Origin: Nocardioidaceae bacterium | GTDB taxonomy: Bacteria; Actinomycetota; Actinomycetes; Propionibacteriales; Nocardioidaceae | Assembly (NCBI GenBank): GCA_017744365.1 | Contig: JAGIBL010000005.1 | Location: 1 to 64,000 of the forward strand | Reading direction: 5' to 3' | Length of the DNA stretch: 64,000 nucleotides | Shown here: positions 1 to 6,811 of the stretch, piece after piece | Numbering within the stretch: position 1 is the first letter of the stretch | Layout: every line of letters starts with the position of its first letter | The notes under the pieces: generated by a model | Told to the model about the DNA's origin: nothing | The model's input: only the letters and a program-made list of their open reading frames with translations | The model's database searches: none | Position numbers and translations under genes: made by a program

Positions 1-126
1 GCGGCGCTCCTCACGAGCTTTCTCGCGCATCTGCTCGGCCTTGTAGCGGTCGATGGCTGCATCGATGCCACCTCGGCCGTAGCGCTTCTGGAGCGGGATG
101 TTCAGCTCGCCGTGATCGAGGCTCAT
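1..126 (-). CDS. Hypothetical protein, C-terminus cut by window edge
   Basis: A leftward reading frame begins with ATG at 124-126 (MSLDHGELNI...) and stays open to base 1, giving 42 residues before the window ends. The visible part turns highly charged (Glu/Lys/Arg-rich, probable helix) towards the edge. Its ATG overlaps the TGA of the upstream membrane peptide gene (ATGA), so the two are probably translationally coupled. No family is recognised. It belongs to the leftward element operon. Confidence 0.5.
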   Translation of the reverse strand, partial: MSLDHGELNIPLQKRYGRGGIDAAIDRYKAEQMREKAREERR

Positions 127-215
127 CGCGCACCCACCCAGATGACCGCCAGCAGCGCGACGGCAAGGACGAGGGAGGTGATGTAGAGGAGGCCGGACCA
201 GTCGCGCTCGTTCAT
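123..215 (-). CDS. Small single-pass membrane protein (30 aa)
   Basis: This very short frame encodes 30 residues: a charged N-terminus (MNERDW) followed by about 20 hydrophobic residues ending in VWVGAR-like residues, i.e. a single transmembrane segment. Its ATG at 213-215 overlaps the TGA of the upstream gene and its own TGA overlaps the ATG of the next. Such ATGA junctions on both sides make a real gene likely despite its size. Function unknown; comparable tiny membrane proteins are common in actinophage genomes. Confidence 0.55.
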   Translation of the reverse strand: MNERDWSGLLYITSLVLAVALLAVIWVGAR

Positions 216-610
216 TCCGCCAACCTCCGCTCCCTCTCCCGCAACGCCTCCAGTCGATAGCCGGCGAGGTAGCGCGCGAGGTTCAGCGACGGGTTCGGCT
301 GGAAGTACGGCGATCTGGAGACGCTGATCACGAAGGCGTCAGCGATCGCGTCGGCCAGGTTGGTGATGTAGACGTCGAGTTCCACGTTCGACTCGGGCAG
401 GTCGTTGACGTCGAGCAGCAGAGGGCCCGACCCGGAGGTTGCTACACGCGGTTCTGGGGCCGCGGAGTCAGTGCCCAAACCAGCCTGACTCGCTCCCGGG
501 TCGGGGGCTTGGGGAGAGTTGGAGCAGACGAGCCACGGGCAAGCGGCATCGGCGCTGTAGCCGAGTGCGTCGCAGCGACAGACGGCCGAGTTCGGGAGGT
601 TGGTGGTCAT
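212..610 (-). CDS. Hypothetical element protein (132 aa)
   Basis: The N-terminal 35 residues carry four cysteines (C11, C13, C24, C29), possibly a small metal site. A low-complexity Pro/Ala/Ser/Gly linker follows, then a C-terminal part (about residues 75-132) that looks helical and ends in an Arg/Glu-rich stretch. I recognise no family. It is coupled by ATGA overlaps to the genes on both sides and is part of the leftward element operon. Confidence 0.55.
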   Translation of the reverse strand: MTTNLPNSAVCRCDALGYSADAACPWLVCSNSPQAPDPGASQAGLGTDSAAPEPRVATSGSGPLLLDVNDLPESNVELDVYITNLADAIADAFVISVSRSPYFQPNPSLNLARYLAGYRLEALRERERRLAE

Positions 611-1200
611 GAGGCGGCCTCAGTGATCAGGTCGGCCCAGTGGGCACGGTGGGACGCAGCCACGCGCGCCTCACCATCATCACCTCCAGCATCCCCGAGA
701 GACTGGCCGCAGATGCAGAACTGATTCCATCCACCATGCGCGGTGTATCGGCGCGGGGTTGTCAGGTCGAAATACCGATCCTGGTGCGCCGCCAGCAGAT
801 CGACGCAGCTCGCGATCACTGGATTAGCGCCGGCTAGCCAACGCCATCCCATGTCCCACAGTGCGTCCTCGACCGCCTGGACGATCTTCTCCTTCGGTGG
901 CGCCAGTGCTGGGTCGGCCGCGTCAGAGTCCCAGTCGTCGCCTGCGTGGTACTCGGCTAGTCGCCGGTTGAGCACGACATGCAGGACCTCATGAAGGAAC
1001 ACCCGCTCGTTCCACTCCCGCAACCTGATCCGCTGGATCGGCTGATGGTCATAGCCGAAGTCGCCAGCGACACCCAGCACGGTCAACTCCGGCTCGTAGC
1101 GGACCTCCCACGTCTCTTCGCCGATCTGGACCTCGGCACCATCTTCGGGAGCGGCGGCGACGCCGATGCTCTCCAATGCTGCGTCCTCTCGCGCGCTCAC
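607..1200 (-). CDS. HExxH-motif putative metalloprotease-like element protein
   Basis: The GTG at 1198-1200 is chosen because it overlaps the TGA of the upstream gene (GTGA); an upstream ATG at 1233 would overlap that gene by 37 bases. About residues 65-75 carry FLHEVLHVVL, a zinc-peptidase HExxH motif, in a helix as in IrrE/ImmA-type (M78) or small phage peptidases. The C-terminus has a CxC...H...H pattern (FCICGQSL, then AASHRAHW) that could bind a second metal. The third zinc ligand cannot be assigned. ImmA-like enzymes cleave phage repressors, but that role here is only a possibility. Confidence 0.55.
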   Translation of the reverse strand: MSAREDAALESIGVAAAPEDGAEVQIGEETWEVRYEPELTVLGVAGDFGYDHQPIQRIRLREWNERVFLHEVLHVVLNRRLAEYHAGDDWDSDAADPALAPPKEKIVQAVEDALWDMGWRWLAGANPVIASCVDLLAAHQDRYFDLTTPRRYTAHGGWNQFCICGQSLGDAGGDDGEARVAASHRAHWADLITEAAS

Positions 1201-1538
1201 GACGCCTCCCGCTTCACCTTGCGGATCGCGCACAGGTCGGCCTCGGCCTCGGGATGCGCCAGGTACCGACCGCTGTCGCCTGGCTTGCCCTCGTCGTACA
1301 CCAGCTGCGCTTCACCCTCGGCGTCCCGGATGAGCACGCTGAGTGGCTGGCCGATCTCGCGGGCCACGAACGCCTCACGGGCGTCCGGGAAGTGCAGGCG
1401 ACGGAAGGACTCGCACACCACCTTGAGTTCACGGTCGAGCGTCAGCATGTCCATGTACCGCTGCTCGCGGACCGCCTTCCAGCCGGCCGTCTTGAGGTCA
1501 GCCATGGCGGTCAGGAGGTTGGGGTCGAGGGTGGTCAT
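1197..1538 (-). CDS. Hypothetical element protein (113 aa)
   Basis: The ATG at 1536-1538 (MTTLDPNLLTAMADL) overlaps the stop of the ParB-like gene as ATGA. A longer frame starting at 1622 would run through the upstream gene and is rejected. The protein looks soluble and mixed alpha/beta, with a helical N-terminal half and a beta-rich C-terminal half (QPLSVLIRDAEGEAQLVYDE). No family is recognised. Confidence 0.5.
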   Translation of the reverse strand: MTTLDPNLLTAMADLKTAGWKAVREQRYMDMLTLDRELKVVCESFRRLHFPDAREAFVAREIGQPLSVLIRDAEGEAQLVYDEGKPGDSGRYLAHPEAEADLCAIRKVKREAS

Positions 1539-2353
1539 GCGGCGTCGGTCTTCCACCAGCCCTGGAGCTTCTTCCCGCCCTTGCCGCTGTTCAGCACCTC
1601 GACCGTGGCGGCGGCGACGCACTCGGCGAAAGGCTTCTTGGTGTGTTCCTTGAGGACAGCCGCCTTGCCCAACAGCCCCTTGACGCCACCGCGCATGTTG
1701 CGCAACTTCAGCACGGCCAGCTCGTCGGGCAGCTCACCGTTGTAGCGCGCGCAGAGAAGGCCGATCCCGTCGATGACCTTCGACTCCATGCCCGCCGACC
1801 CGTAGGCACTGTCGATAATGCGGAGGGTCCGACCGAGAACCTTCGCGCCGGCGCGGTCGTAGACGCGTCGAAGAGTTCCGACAGCGCCGATGCAGCCCTC
1901 CTCCTTGGAGTGGGAGACGACGTATCCGCTGGCGCGGACGATGCGATCAATGTCAGCTTCGATCGGACGACCGGCCTCGACGCCGACCAGATACTTGTCC
2001 ATCGCGCCGACCGTCAGGGTGTCGTTCAGCTTGAGGAACTTCTCGGCTTCCTCTTCCTCGGTGAGGCCGACGTAGGTCCAGCACTGAACCTGGTGGGTGT
2101 CATCGAACTTCTCGCGGAGGGCGACGGCGCGGTGCTGGCCGTCGATGATGTAGAACTTGCCCGCGCGCTCGTTGACGACGAGTGTGCCGATCTGCTCGTG
2201 GTCGAAGTGCGCGACGAGGTGGTCCACGCGGTACTGCTTCAGCTCGCGCTGAGCTTGGTCGCTCACGACCATGCGATTGAGCGTCACCCAGCGCAGACGC
2301 GCCTGTCGTTCGATCTTCGGGCCAGGCTTCGGGATAGAGTTGGTCTCAGACAT
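1535..2353 (-). CDS. ParB/Srx-domain-like DNA-associated protein (272 aa)
   Basis: Residues about 20-110 fit the ParB N-terminal/sulfiredoxin fold. The block FYIIDGQHRAVALRE carries the DGQHR signature that replaces the usual GxxR/GERR box in phage and plasmid ParB-like proteins. The following segment (CWTYVGLTEEEEAEKFLKLN) is typical of this group, which I associate with DUF6551. The C-terminal half is helical and basic. No ParA partner is visible nearby, so a role in regulation, replication control or DNA protection is as likely as partition. It overlaps the upstream gene by 8 bases. Confidence 0.6.
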   Translation of the reverse strand: MSETNSIPKPGPKIERQARLRWVTLNRMVVSDQAQRELKQYRVDHLVAHFDHEQIGTLVVNERAGKFYIIDGQHRAVALREKFDDTHQVQCWTYVGLTEEEEAEKFLKLNDTLTVGAMDKYLVGVEAGRPIEADIDRIVRASGYVVSHSKEEGCIGAVGTLRRVYDRAGAKVLGRTLRIIDSAYGSAGMESKVIDGIGLLCARYNGELPDELAVLKLRNMRGGVKGLLGKAAVLKEHTKKPFAECVAAATVEVLNSGKGGKKLQGWWKTDAA

Positions 2354-3245
2354 GGGTTGCCTCCTTGGCGATCTGCTTCTTGAACCGGTTGAGAGCGGCG
2401 ATGGACGCGGACAGGGAGGCGACCCATTCGTCTACCTGCCCGAAGTCGACCTCGTCGAGGTCGATGTACTGGAGGGCCGAGACCGCGTTCTCGAAGCCGG
2501 TCACCGAGTTCTCGACCATCTGGGTGTGGTCGAGTCGACGAGTGCCGCGGATGACCCGGTCTGCGGGGATCTCGATGTCGAAGTCCCGGGCGATCTGCCG
2601 GATGGTCTCTTCTGAGACGCCGACCTTCTTAGGCATCTGCCGCGAGGAGTAGCCCTCATCTGCCAGGTTGCGGATCATCTCCGCACGCATGTCGCGGGTG
2701 ACGGTGGCTCCGCCAGGCTCGCCCTTGATCTTGCGGACCACGTTGGCGCGCGACAGATTCTCTTCCGCCTTCGCCTCCTCGATGGCGGCGTCGAACTCCT
2801 CGGGCGTCGCCTGGTCGGCCATCACTGCCATCTCGGAGCCGTTGTTGTAGAACTCGGGGGCAATGTCCTTGACCGAAGGGATCCTGGTGATATCACCACC
2901 GGGGTCCTCGCGGATCGCAGCGTTGTCGCCCAGGCTGCGCACCGTTCCCTCGGCCTGCGCAATGCGAATCGAGCGGCCCAGCGCGTACTCCGCGCGTCGG
3001 ACCATCTCGGTCGCGTCGAGCTGGATCTCCTTGGAGAGGCGAAGCTCCTTGGTCCATGTCTCCGCTGTCGCGATCTGCGCCTTGGCGAGTGCGATCTCGG
3101 CGGGGCCCGTCGTCTCGACAGCCGTGGCGAGCCAGCGCCTGGCCTCTTCGAGCATTGAGACCACCGAGACCGCAGTCTTGTCGACGAGCGCCAGCGCGGA
3201 GCCGGTCTCGATGATCTCGCCCGTGGTGGTGTTGACGACGGTCAT
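2346..3245 (-). CDS. Phage-type DNA-binding protein with C-terminal HTH (299 aa)
   Basis: The N-terminal third is a long helix containing AEYALGRSIRIAQAEG, a segment I know from actinophage regulatory proteins. Around residues 190-215 a helix-turn-helix is readable (EGYSSRQMPKKVGVSEETIR), followed by a basic stretch. The C-terminal 60 residues are again helical. The gene is coupled at both ends (ATGA with 3242-3487; 8-base overlap with the ParB-like gene). A DNA-binding role beside the ParB-like protein is inferred; the exact function is unknown. Confidence 0.5.
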   Translation of the reverse strand: MTVVNTTTGEIIETGSALALVDKTAVSVVSMLEEARRWLATAVETTGPAEIALAKAQIATAETWTKELRLSKEIQLDATEMVRRAEYALGRSIRIAQAEGTVRSLGDNAAIREDPGGDITRIPSVKDIAPEFYNNGSEMAVMADQATPEEFDAAIEEAKAEENLSRANVVRKIKGEPGGATVTRDMRAEMIRNLADEGYSSRQMPKKVGVSEETIRQIARDFDIEIPADRVIRGTRRLDHTQMVENSVTGFENAVSALQYIDLDEVDFGQVDEWVASLSASIAALNRFKKQIAKEATHV

Positions 3246-3487
3246 GCCGACCGCCTCTTGCTGCGGCCGGTCTGACCCGGGAGGCCGGTGACCTTCGCAT
3301 CGGTGGTCGCCTCCGGCAAGCGGGTGTGCATCTCGACGATGGTTCGGACCTGCTCATCGGTGTAGCGAACATCGAAGCGACCGAGTCGGACGTGCGGCCA
3401 GCCCTTCTGTCGGCGCAGGTCGGCTGCGCGGGCAGGGTCGATGTGGAGGACGTTCTCAGCCAGTTCGGCCTCGGTCGTTAGGTTCAT
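3242..3487 (-). CDS. Small excisionase-like/HTH protein (81 aa)
   Basis: The central part (ARAADLRRQKGWPHVRLGRF, then DVRYTDEQV) resembles the winged-helix fold of small excisionase or phage activator proteins, which read a Trp-Pro-x-hydrophobic helix followed by a beta wing. The tail is basic (GRSKRRSA). It is coupled by ATGA overlaps to genes on both sides and lies directly downstream of the XRE regulator, the usual position for an early control protein. The excisionase assignment is tentative because no integrase is in view. Confidence 0.5.
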   Translation of the reverse strand: MNLTTEAELAENVLHIDPARAADLRRQKGWPHVRLGRFDVRYTDEQVRTIVEMHTRLPEATTDAKVTGLPGQTGRSKRRSA

Positions 3488-3741
3488 GCCGACGCCGCCA
3501 GATCGCGCTTGCGCTCCAGCACTACGCGGGGGCAGTTCAAAACGCGGGCCATGTCGCTGATCAGCGCCGGGGTCGCGTTCCGGGTGCCCTTGATGATCTC
3601 CGAGACGAGGCTCTGGGATTTGCCGAGTCGCTCGGCGAACTCCTTCTGCGTCAAACCTGACTGACGAAGGGCGTACGCGACTGCTTCCGGCTCATGATCA
3701 AGCGGGGTGTTCCGCTTGTTGCGGAGGGTCTTCGCGGTCAT
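3484..3741 (-). CDS. XRE-family helix-turn-helix regulator (85 aa)
   Basis: The HTH_3 domain spans about residues 20-75, with LTQKEFAERLGKSQSLVSEI as helices 2-3. ATG at 3739-3741 is preferred; a TTG at 3777 in the same frame would place coding sequence over the operator palindrome TTCGCGAA (3765-3772). The protein has no sensor domain, so it is a simple repressor or Cro/antitoxin-like protein. It is the first gene of the leftward operon and diverges from the rightward HTH gene at 3899, as in a phage lysogeny switch. Confidence 0.75.
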   Translation of the reverse strand: MTAKTLRNKRNTPLDHEPEAVAYALRQSGLTQKEFAERLGKSQSLVSEIIKGTRNATPALISDMARVLNCPRVVLERKRDLAASA

Positions 3742-3898
3742 GGCCCGAAACTTACGTGCGAACTTTCGCGAAGTCAATGCAGTTCGCGGAAGTGCGCGCG
3801 AACTATGCGCCTGACCTGCGTGTTCGAATAATTACACGCATGTAATTGCGAAGAAGTGCGCACTAGTCCGCAGGTTGCGTTCGCATAAGTTCGCAGCC
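3742..3898. promoter_or_regulatory. Divergent operator/promoter region of the element
   Basis: This 157-base, visibly AT-richer gap lies between divergent regulator genes and is full of symmetrical sites. TTCGCGAA lies at 3765-3772. AGTTCGCG (3781-3788) faces CGCGAACT (3797-3804) with an 8-base spacer. ATTACA/TGTAAT around CGCA lies at 3831-3846, and two direct GTTCGCA copies lie at about 3879-3895, next to the rightward start. Repeated half-sites of one type (GTTCGCG/GTTCGCA) suggest cooperative binding by one of the two flanking HTH proteins. No clear -35/-10 pair is assigned. Confidence 0.6.
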
Positions 3899-4522
3899 AT
3901 GCTTGAAGGCATGTCAGACCTCAAGGCGCAGCACCAACGGCCGGATGGCGCACTTATCGAGCGCGCCATGGCAGGGCCGCCGAAAGTAAGTGCGCGCGAG
4001 CTAGGTCGGCGTATCGGGATGTCGGATGCTCGCGTGCGCCAGATCATCAATGGCTACAGCTCGCAGGGCGGGCAGGTCTTGACCGTGCATGGTCCTGCGA
4101 CCACCGTTGCACGGATCGCGCTCACGCTTGGCATCACGGCTCAAGAGTTGCGCGATGTAGGCCGTGCTGACGCTGCGGAAGCCCTTGTTCGAATTGGGCC
4201 CAACAGCTTCGCCTGGAAGGCGAGCGAAACCGACGACGCGAAGGCGCTGGAGCGACTGGTTGCCGAAGCTGCCGTTAAGGTCGCCGCGCTCAAGATCGAA
4301 TTGGCTAGCGCTGAGTCGCAGTTGGATGACCTCACGCGACGTCTGGCGCAGGCCGGACTTGAGGCACGTCGAGCCAAATCCACATCACCCGCCATGCCTC
4401 CCGATGATCCGGCCTATCGTCGGGCCGCGGAACTGCTCGTAGAGACGGCCGCAGAGCAAGTCGCCATGGAGCGCGAGTCCGACCCCGCTGCACGCCCCGA
4501 TGACATGCGGGATGCCCAATAG
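3899..4522 (+). CDS. HTH regulator with coiled-coil (immunity-repressor-like)
   Basis: Residues about 25-50 hold a helix-turn-helix (VSARELGRRIGMSDARVRQI), and about 105-150 form an Ala/Glu/Arg-rich predicted coiled coil. The C-terminal tail is acidic and disordered. The ATG at 3899 is chosen over a TTG at 3875 in the same frame; ATG at 3911 is also possible. It reads away from the XRE gene across the operator cluster, which suggests that one of the two is the maintenance repressor of the element. The coiled coil would allow oligomerisation on repeated operators. Confidence 0.6.
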   Translation: MLEGMSDLKAQHQRPDGALIERAMAGPPKVSARELGRRIGMSDARVRQIINGYSSQGGQVLTVHGPATTVARIALTLGITAQELRDVGRADAAEALVRIGPNSFAWKASETDDAKALERLVAEAAVKVAALKIELASAESQLDDLTRRLAQAGLEARRAKSTSPAMPPDDPAYRRAAELLVETAAEQVAMERESDPAARPDDMRDAQ

Positions 4523-4670
4523 TCGAATTCGGACGAATGGGACCAATGGACCCACCCGACCGCCATACGTTCTGACTACCCCAAATCAGGTAAATCGGGA
4601 CTAGAAGGGCGGGTCCGAAGTGGAAGACAGGGACACCACGCGCTGCATGCTGACCAGGCGAGGGAGGCGA

Positions 4671-4901
4671 ATGTTCGAGCAGGCGGCGGCATGGGTCGGT
4701 TGGATCCTCGGGATGGTGGTTGTCATGGGTGCCGCGTTCTTAGAAGCGTTACCGGCGGTGGTCGCCGGCATCGTGCTGTTGATGGCAGCGGCTACCTGGA
4801 CTTGTGTCCTGGCGATCAATCGACAGACCGACGTGGTGCGAGCTGCATATGAGATGGGCCGGGCGACGGAGCGGGGCGGATCAGTGAGACCGATGCGTTA
4901 G
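4671..4901 (+). CDS. Small two-pass membrane protein (76 aa)
   Basis: The ATG at 4671 is chosen because GAGGGAGG ends five bases before it; a GTG at 4620 would add 17 residues but has no such site. Two hydrophobic segments (about residues 5-25, WVGWILGMVVVMGAAFL, and 30-50, VVAGIVLLMAAATWTCVLA) predict a hairpin in the membrane with a charged tail. Small membrane proteins near phage attachment ends are often superinfection-exclusion or conversion factors, but nothing here proves that. Confidence 0.5.
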   Translation: MFEQAAAWVGWILGMVVVMGAAFLEALPAVVAGIVLLMAAATWTCVLAINRQTDVVRAAYEMGRATERGGSVRPMR

Positions 4902-4916
4902 TCGCTGACTAGGTGT

Positions 4917-5087
4917 ATGTGCACCTCGGTACAGCGTGACCGCGTGCCGAACCAGCCAGCCACACCGCATCGCACCGTGCGCATCCCTGACGAGATCTGG
5001 GAGCCGGCGATCGCCAAAGCTGCGGCCGAGGGGACGACCGTCACCGCCGTCATCATCGACGCTCTCGTGAGGTTCCTGCGCGACTGA
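4917..5087 (+). CDS. Ribbon-helix-helix (Arc/CopG-like) small protein
   Basis: The frame encodes 56 residues from ATG 4917, or 47 from GTG 4944. The conserved part reads HRTVRIPDEIWEPAIAKAA, then TTVTAVIIDALVRFL: a beta strand (TVRIP) followed by two helices, as in Arc/MetJ/CopG dimers and typical of actinobacterial element proteins. The TGA overlaps an interleaved pair of inverted repeats at 5085-5109. Autoregulation or directionality control is plausible. It is the last gene before the attachment site. Confidence 0.6.
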   Translation: MCTSVQRDRVPNQPATPHRTVRIPDEIWEPAIAKAAAEGTTVTAVIIDALVRFLRD

Positions 5088-5109
5088 CGCAGTGTTGATG
5101 CGTCAACAC
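5085..5109. repeat. Two interleaved inverted repeats
   Basis: TGACGCA (5085-5091) pairs with TGCGTCA (5099-5105), and GTGTTGA (5092-5098) pairs with TCAACAC (5103-5109). Both are perfect 7-bp palindromes sharing the middle, so they cannot form as hairpins together. This fits a protein-binding site (ribbon-helix-helix operator or integrase/excisionase arm site) better than a terminator. It lies 84 bases before the attachment core. Confidence 0.5.
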
Positions 5110-5192
5110 ATCGGGGGGACCGAACCCGGCTGAGCCATGCCTGAAAGACCCCAGCCACGCTCAGGAGACCTTGCCGTGCGGGGGAGTCGCCT

Positions 5193-5215
5193 CGTTCGAT
5201 TCCCGCCAGCTCCAC
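5193..5215 (+). other. Attachment site: ssrA (tmRNA) 3'-end fragment
   Basis: The core GTTCGATTCCCGCCAGCTCC followed by AC matches the 3' end of bacterial tmRNA: T-loop TTCGATT, the 3' T-stem strand, then the acceptor strand ending CAGCTCCA. The upstream bases cannot form the matching T-stem or the rest of a tmRNA, so only the last 22 or so bases are present. This is what a displaced att copy looks like after integration into ssrA; the reconstituted ssrA should lie beyond the left edge. A tRNA with the same 3' end is the alternative. Confidence 0.7.
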
Positions 5216-5221
5216 TTTCCG

Positions 5222-5256
5222 GCGATGCCCGGGACCCACGTGGTCCCGGGCATCGC
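5222..5256 (+). terminator. Strong hairpin, likely the original ssrA terminator
   Basis: A perfect 15-bp stem (5222-5236 with 5242-5256; core GATGCCCGGGACC) closes a 5-base loop CACGT, seven bases after the ssrA-like end. It would terminate ssrA in the element-free chromosome. No clear U-tract follows, as is usual in actinobacteria. Confidence 0.65.
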
Positions 5257-5311
5257 TGCGCTTCAGGAGTCCGTACGGCGCCCTCCGCGCCCGGCTTGCA
5301 GCCCCGCAGCC

Positions 5312-6391
5312 TCACCGGCGCGCCGGTGAGGCGTCCTTGGCTGCATCGGCGTGACCGAGCTCGTCCAGGAGTCCGCCGAGCTCGAGCCAGAGCTGGGCGG
5401 CCGAGCGAGGCGTGCCGAGGTCCATCGCCTGCGCCGTGGCCTCCTGGTACGAGACCTCCGCAGCCTGGGCATCACCGCGGGTCGCCTCGAGCCGGCCCTT
5501 GAAGGCCTTCACCCAGACCTGGATGGGTCCCGCTTCCCGCGGTGTCAGCGCCGCGCAGCGACTGATCGCGTCGGCGGCCTTGTCGATGCGATCGACCAGG
5601 AGGTAAGCCCGCGCGCGCCCGAGTTCGTACCGGGCGAGGTCGACGGGATTCGTCGGCAGCCATGCCAGTTCGCGCTCAGTCTGCTCGAACTCGCGAAGCG
5701 CCCGATCGACGTCCGGTGGATCGAGGTCGAGCAGCGTGAGCGCGAGGGTCCCACGGACCCGCGGCAGGTTGCGTGAGTCCTCACCCTCCTCGAAGGCCAC
5801 GACAGCCTGGTTGAGGTAGGTCACGGCTTCGGGATGCCTACCCTCGAGCGACTCGATGATCGCCAGGTTCCAGAGAGCCGAGGCGCGACCGAGGACGGTG
5901 TCGTGACGATCTGCGTCGGCGAGCGCCTTCTTGGCGATGATCCGTGCCCGGACGAGGTCGCCGCGTGAGGTGTGCGCGCTGCCGACCGTGACGGTCAGCT
6001 GGACCGCCTCGGTGAGGTGATCGACGCCGAGTCGCTCGATCGTGTCGCGCGCGTCGTCGAGGACCCGCGAGGCGCCGTCGAAGTCTCCGATCTCGCGCCG
6101 GCATCGGCTCAGCGCGATGAGGCCCCTGAGCCAGGCAGCGTCGGGCATGGGCTCGTCCGCGAGCTGCTCGAGCACGGTGATCGCCTGGCGAAACTCTCCG
6201 CCGGTCTCCAGGGCCGCCGCTCGCAGCCGCCTCGCGTCCCGGCGCAGCCCGACGCCAGCGTCCGCGCTTGCCTCGGGATGGGAGTCCAGTGCTGCCAGCA
6301 CCTCGTTGGCCCCCTGCATGCCGGCCTCGACATCGCCGGTCGTGTACGCCAGCTCGGCGCGATCCAGAGTCACACGCAAGTCGGTCATCAT
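5312..6391 (-). CDS. TPR-repeat protein, paralogue 1 (359 aa)
   Basis: The whole chain is built of helix pairs of tetratricopeptide type; readable units include VQLTVTVGSAHTSRGDLVRA, ALWNLAIIESLEGRHPEAVT and AQLWLELGGLLDELGHADAA. There is no HTH, kinase or signal peptide, so it is a cytosolic TPR-only protein. The ATG at 6391 (MMTDLRVTLDRAEL) is chosen; an upstream frame extension to 6529 is poorly coding. Length and order match the two paralogues at 6802 and 7908. Tip residues such as ExLxxLGxDHLTEAVQLTVTV are shared, suggesting a common ligand type. It diverges from the small peptide gene at 6644. Confidence 0.75.
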   Translation of the reverse strand: MMTDLRVTLDRAELAYTTGDVEAGMQGANEVLAALDSHPEASADAGVGLRRDARRLRAAALETGGEFRQAITVLEQLADEPMPDAAWLRGLIALSRCRREIGDFDGASRVLDDARDTIERLGVDHLTEAVQLTVTVGSAHTSRGDLVRARIIAKKALADADRHDTVLGRASALWNLAIIESLEGRHPEAVTYLNQAVVAFEEGEDSRNLPRVRGTLALTLLDLDPPDVDRALREFEQTERELAWLPTNPVDLARYELGRARAYLLVDRIDKAADAISRCAALTPREAGPIQVWVKAFKGRLEATRGDAQAAEVSYQEATAQAMDLGTPRSAAQLWLELGGLLDELGHADAAKDASPARR

Positions 6392-6643
6392 GTCAACGAT
6401 TGTGCCTGAGTGTGTCCGAATGCGCGGGAAGCTGTGCGGAAGGGCTGTGCCCTGAAGTCGCGGTGCGGCACCGAAATGCCCGCTCAAAAACGGCACAAAA
6501 TGCGCAACTGGACTAGACCACTTGTTCACTCTGACAACTCTAGGTAACTAAAGGCAGCACGCCTCTGAAACATGAGTTGTCTTCGTGTTACTCCTTCTGT
6601 CAATCACGTCACGAGGACGTGCTGACACGAAGGGCTGTTGGTC
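6392..6643. promoter_or_regulatory. Divergent intergenic region between TPR protein 1 and the peptide gene
   Basis: This 252-base gap is distinctly AT-richer than its surroundings around 6480-6620. It contains an 8-bp inverted repeat GACAACTC (6533-6540) / GAGTTGTC (6574-6581) with 33 bases between the arms, each arm close to a GTAAC or GTTAC pentamer. Both flanking genes read outwards, so it must hold at least two promoters. I cannot fix -35/-10 boxes. Confidence 0.45.
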
Positions 6644-6769
6644 ATGAGCGGAATCAAGAAGGTTGTCGTCGCGGGTGTCGTAGCGCTGGTGAGCGTGATC
6701 GGGATCGCGGGCACGACGGTTGCAGTCGACGGGGGCGCCGCTGTTGCCGACCCGAAGCTCTGCTGCTGA
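6644..6769 (+). CDS. Small exported peptide, candidate pheromone precursor (41 aa)
   Basis: The ATG at 6644 opens 41 residues: a basic start (MSGIKK), a hydrophobic core (VVVAGVVALVSVIGIAG), then a short polar tail ending AVADPKLCC. That is a Sec signal-like N-terminus with an A-x-A site (AVA before DPKLCC), leaving perhaps a 6-residue Cys-Cys-ended product or a slightly longer one. It is flanked by TPR-only proteins on both sides, an arrangement like Rap/Phr. The Shine-Dalgarno is weak (GAAGG about 10 bases ahead). Alternatives are a small lipoprotein-like or membrane peptide, or a Cys-containing precursor of a modified peptide. Confidence 0.6.
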   Translation: MSGIKKVVVAGVVALVSVIGIAGTTVAVDGGAAVADPKLCC

Positions 6770-6776
6770 GGTGCTA

Positions 6777-6811
6777 GGGCGGGTGACAGCTGAGCGGCCA
6801 GTCACCCGCCC
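6777..6811. terminator. Bidirectional hairpin after the peptide gene
   Basis: GGGCGGGTGAC (6777-6787) pairs perfectly with GTCACCCGCCC (6801-6811), giving an 11-bp GC stem with a 13-base loop. It starts 8 bases after the peptide stop and overlaps the last codons of TPR protein 2, so it can end transcription from both convergent genes. Confidence 0.65.

Larger units (their letters stand above)
1..5215. mobile_element. Right-hand end of an integrated element (phage/ICE-like)
   Basis: The segment ends exactly at a short copy of an ssrA-like 3' end (5193-5215), a classic target of tyrosine integrases. Everything left of it consists of small phage/plasmid-type genes: tightly overlapping leftward genes, a divergent control region with clustered operators, and rightward HTH and ribbon-helix-helix genes. 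The base composition looks less GC-rich than the region beyond 9 kb. No integrase or structural phage gene is in view, so the type (prophage, ICE or satellite) cannot be decided. The element continues beyond the left edge of the window. Confidence 0.6.

Noticed and set aside
5125-5215. Complete tRNA or tmRNA ending at 5215
   Set aside because: Bases upstream of the T-loop do not pair as a T-stem and no anticodon or tmRNA body can be built; only the 3' end is present.
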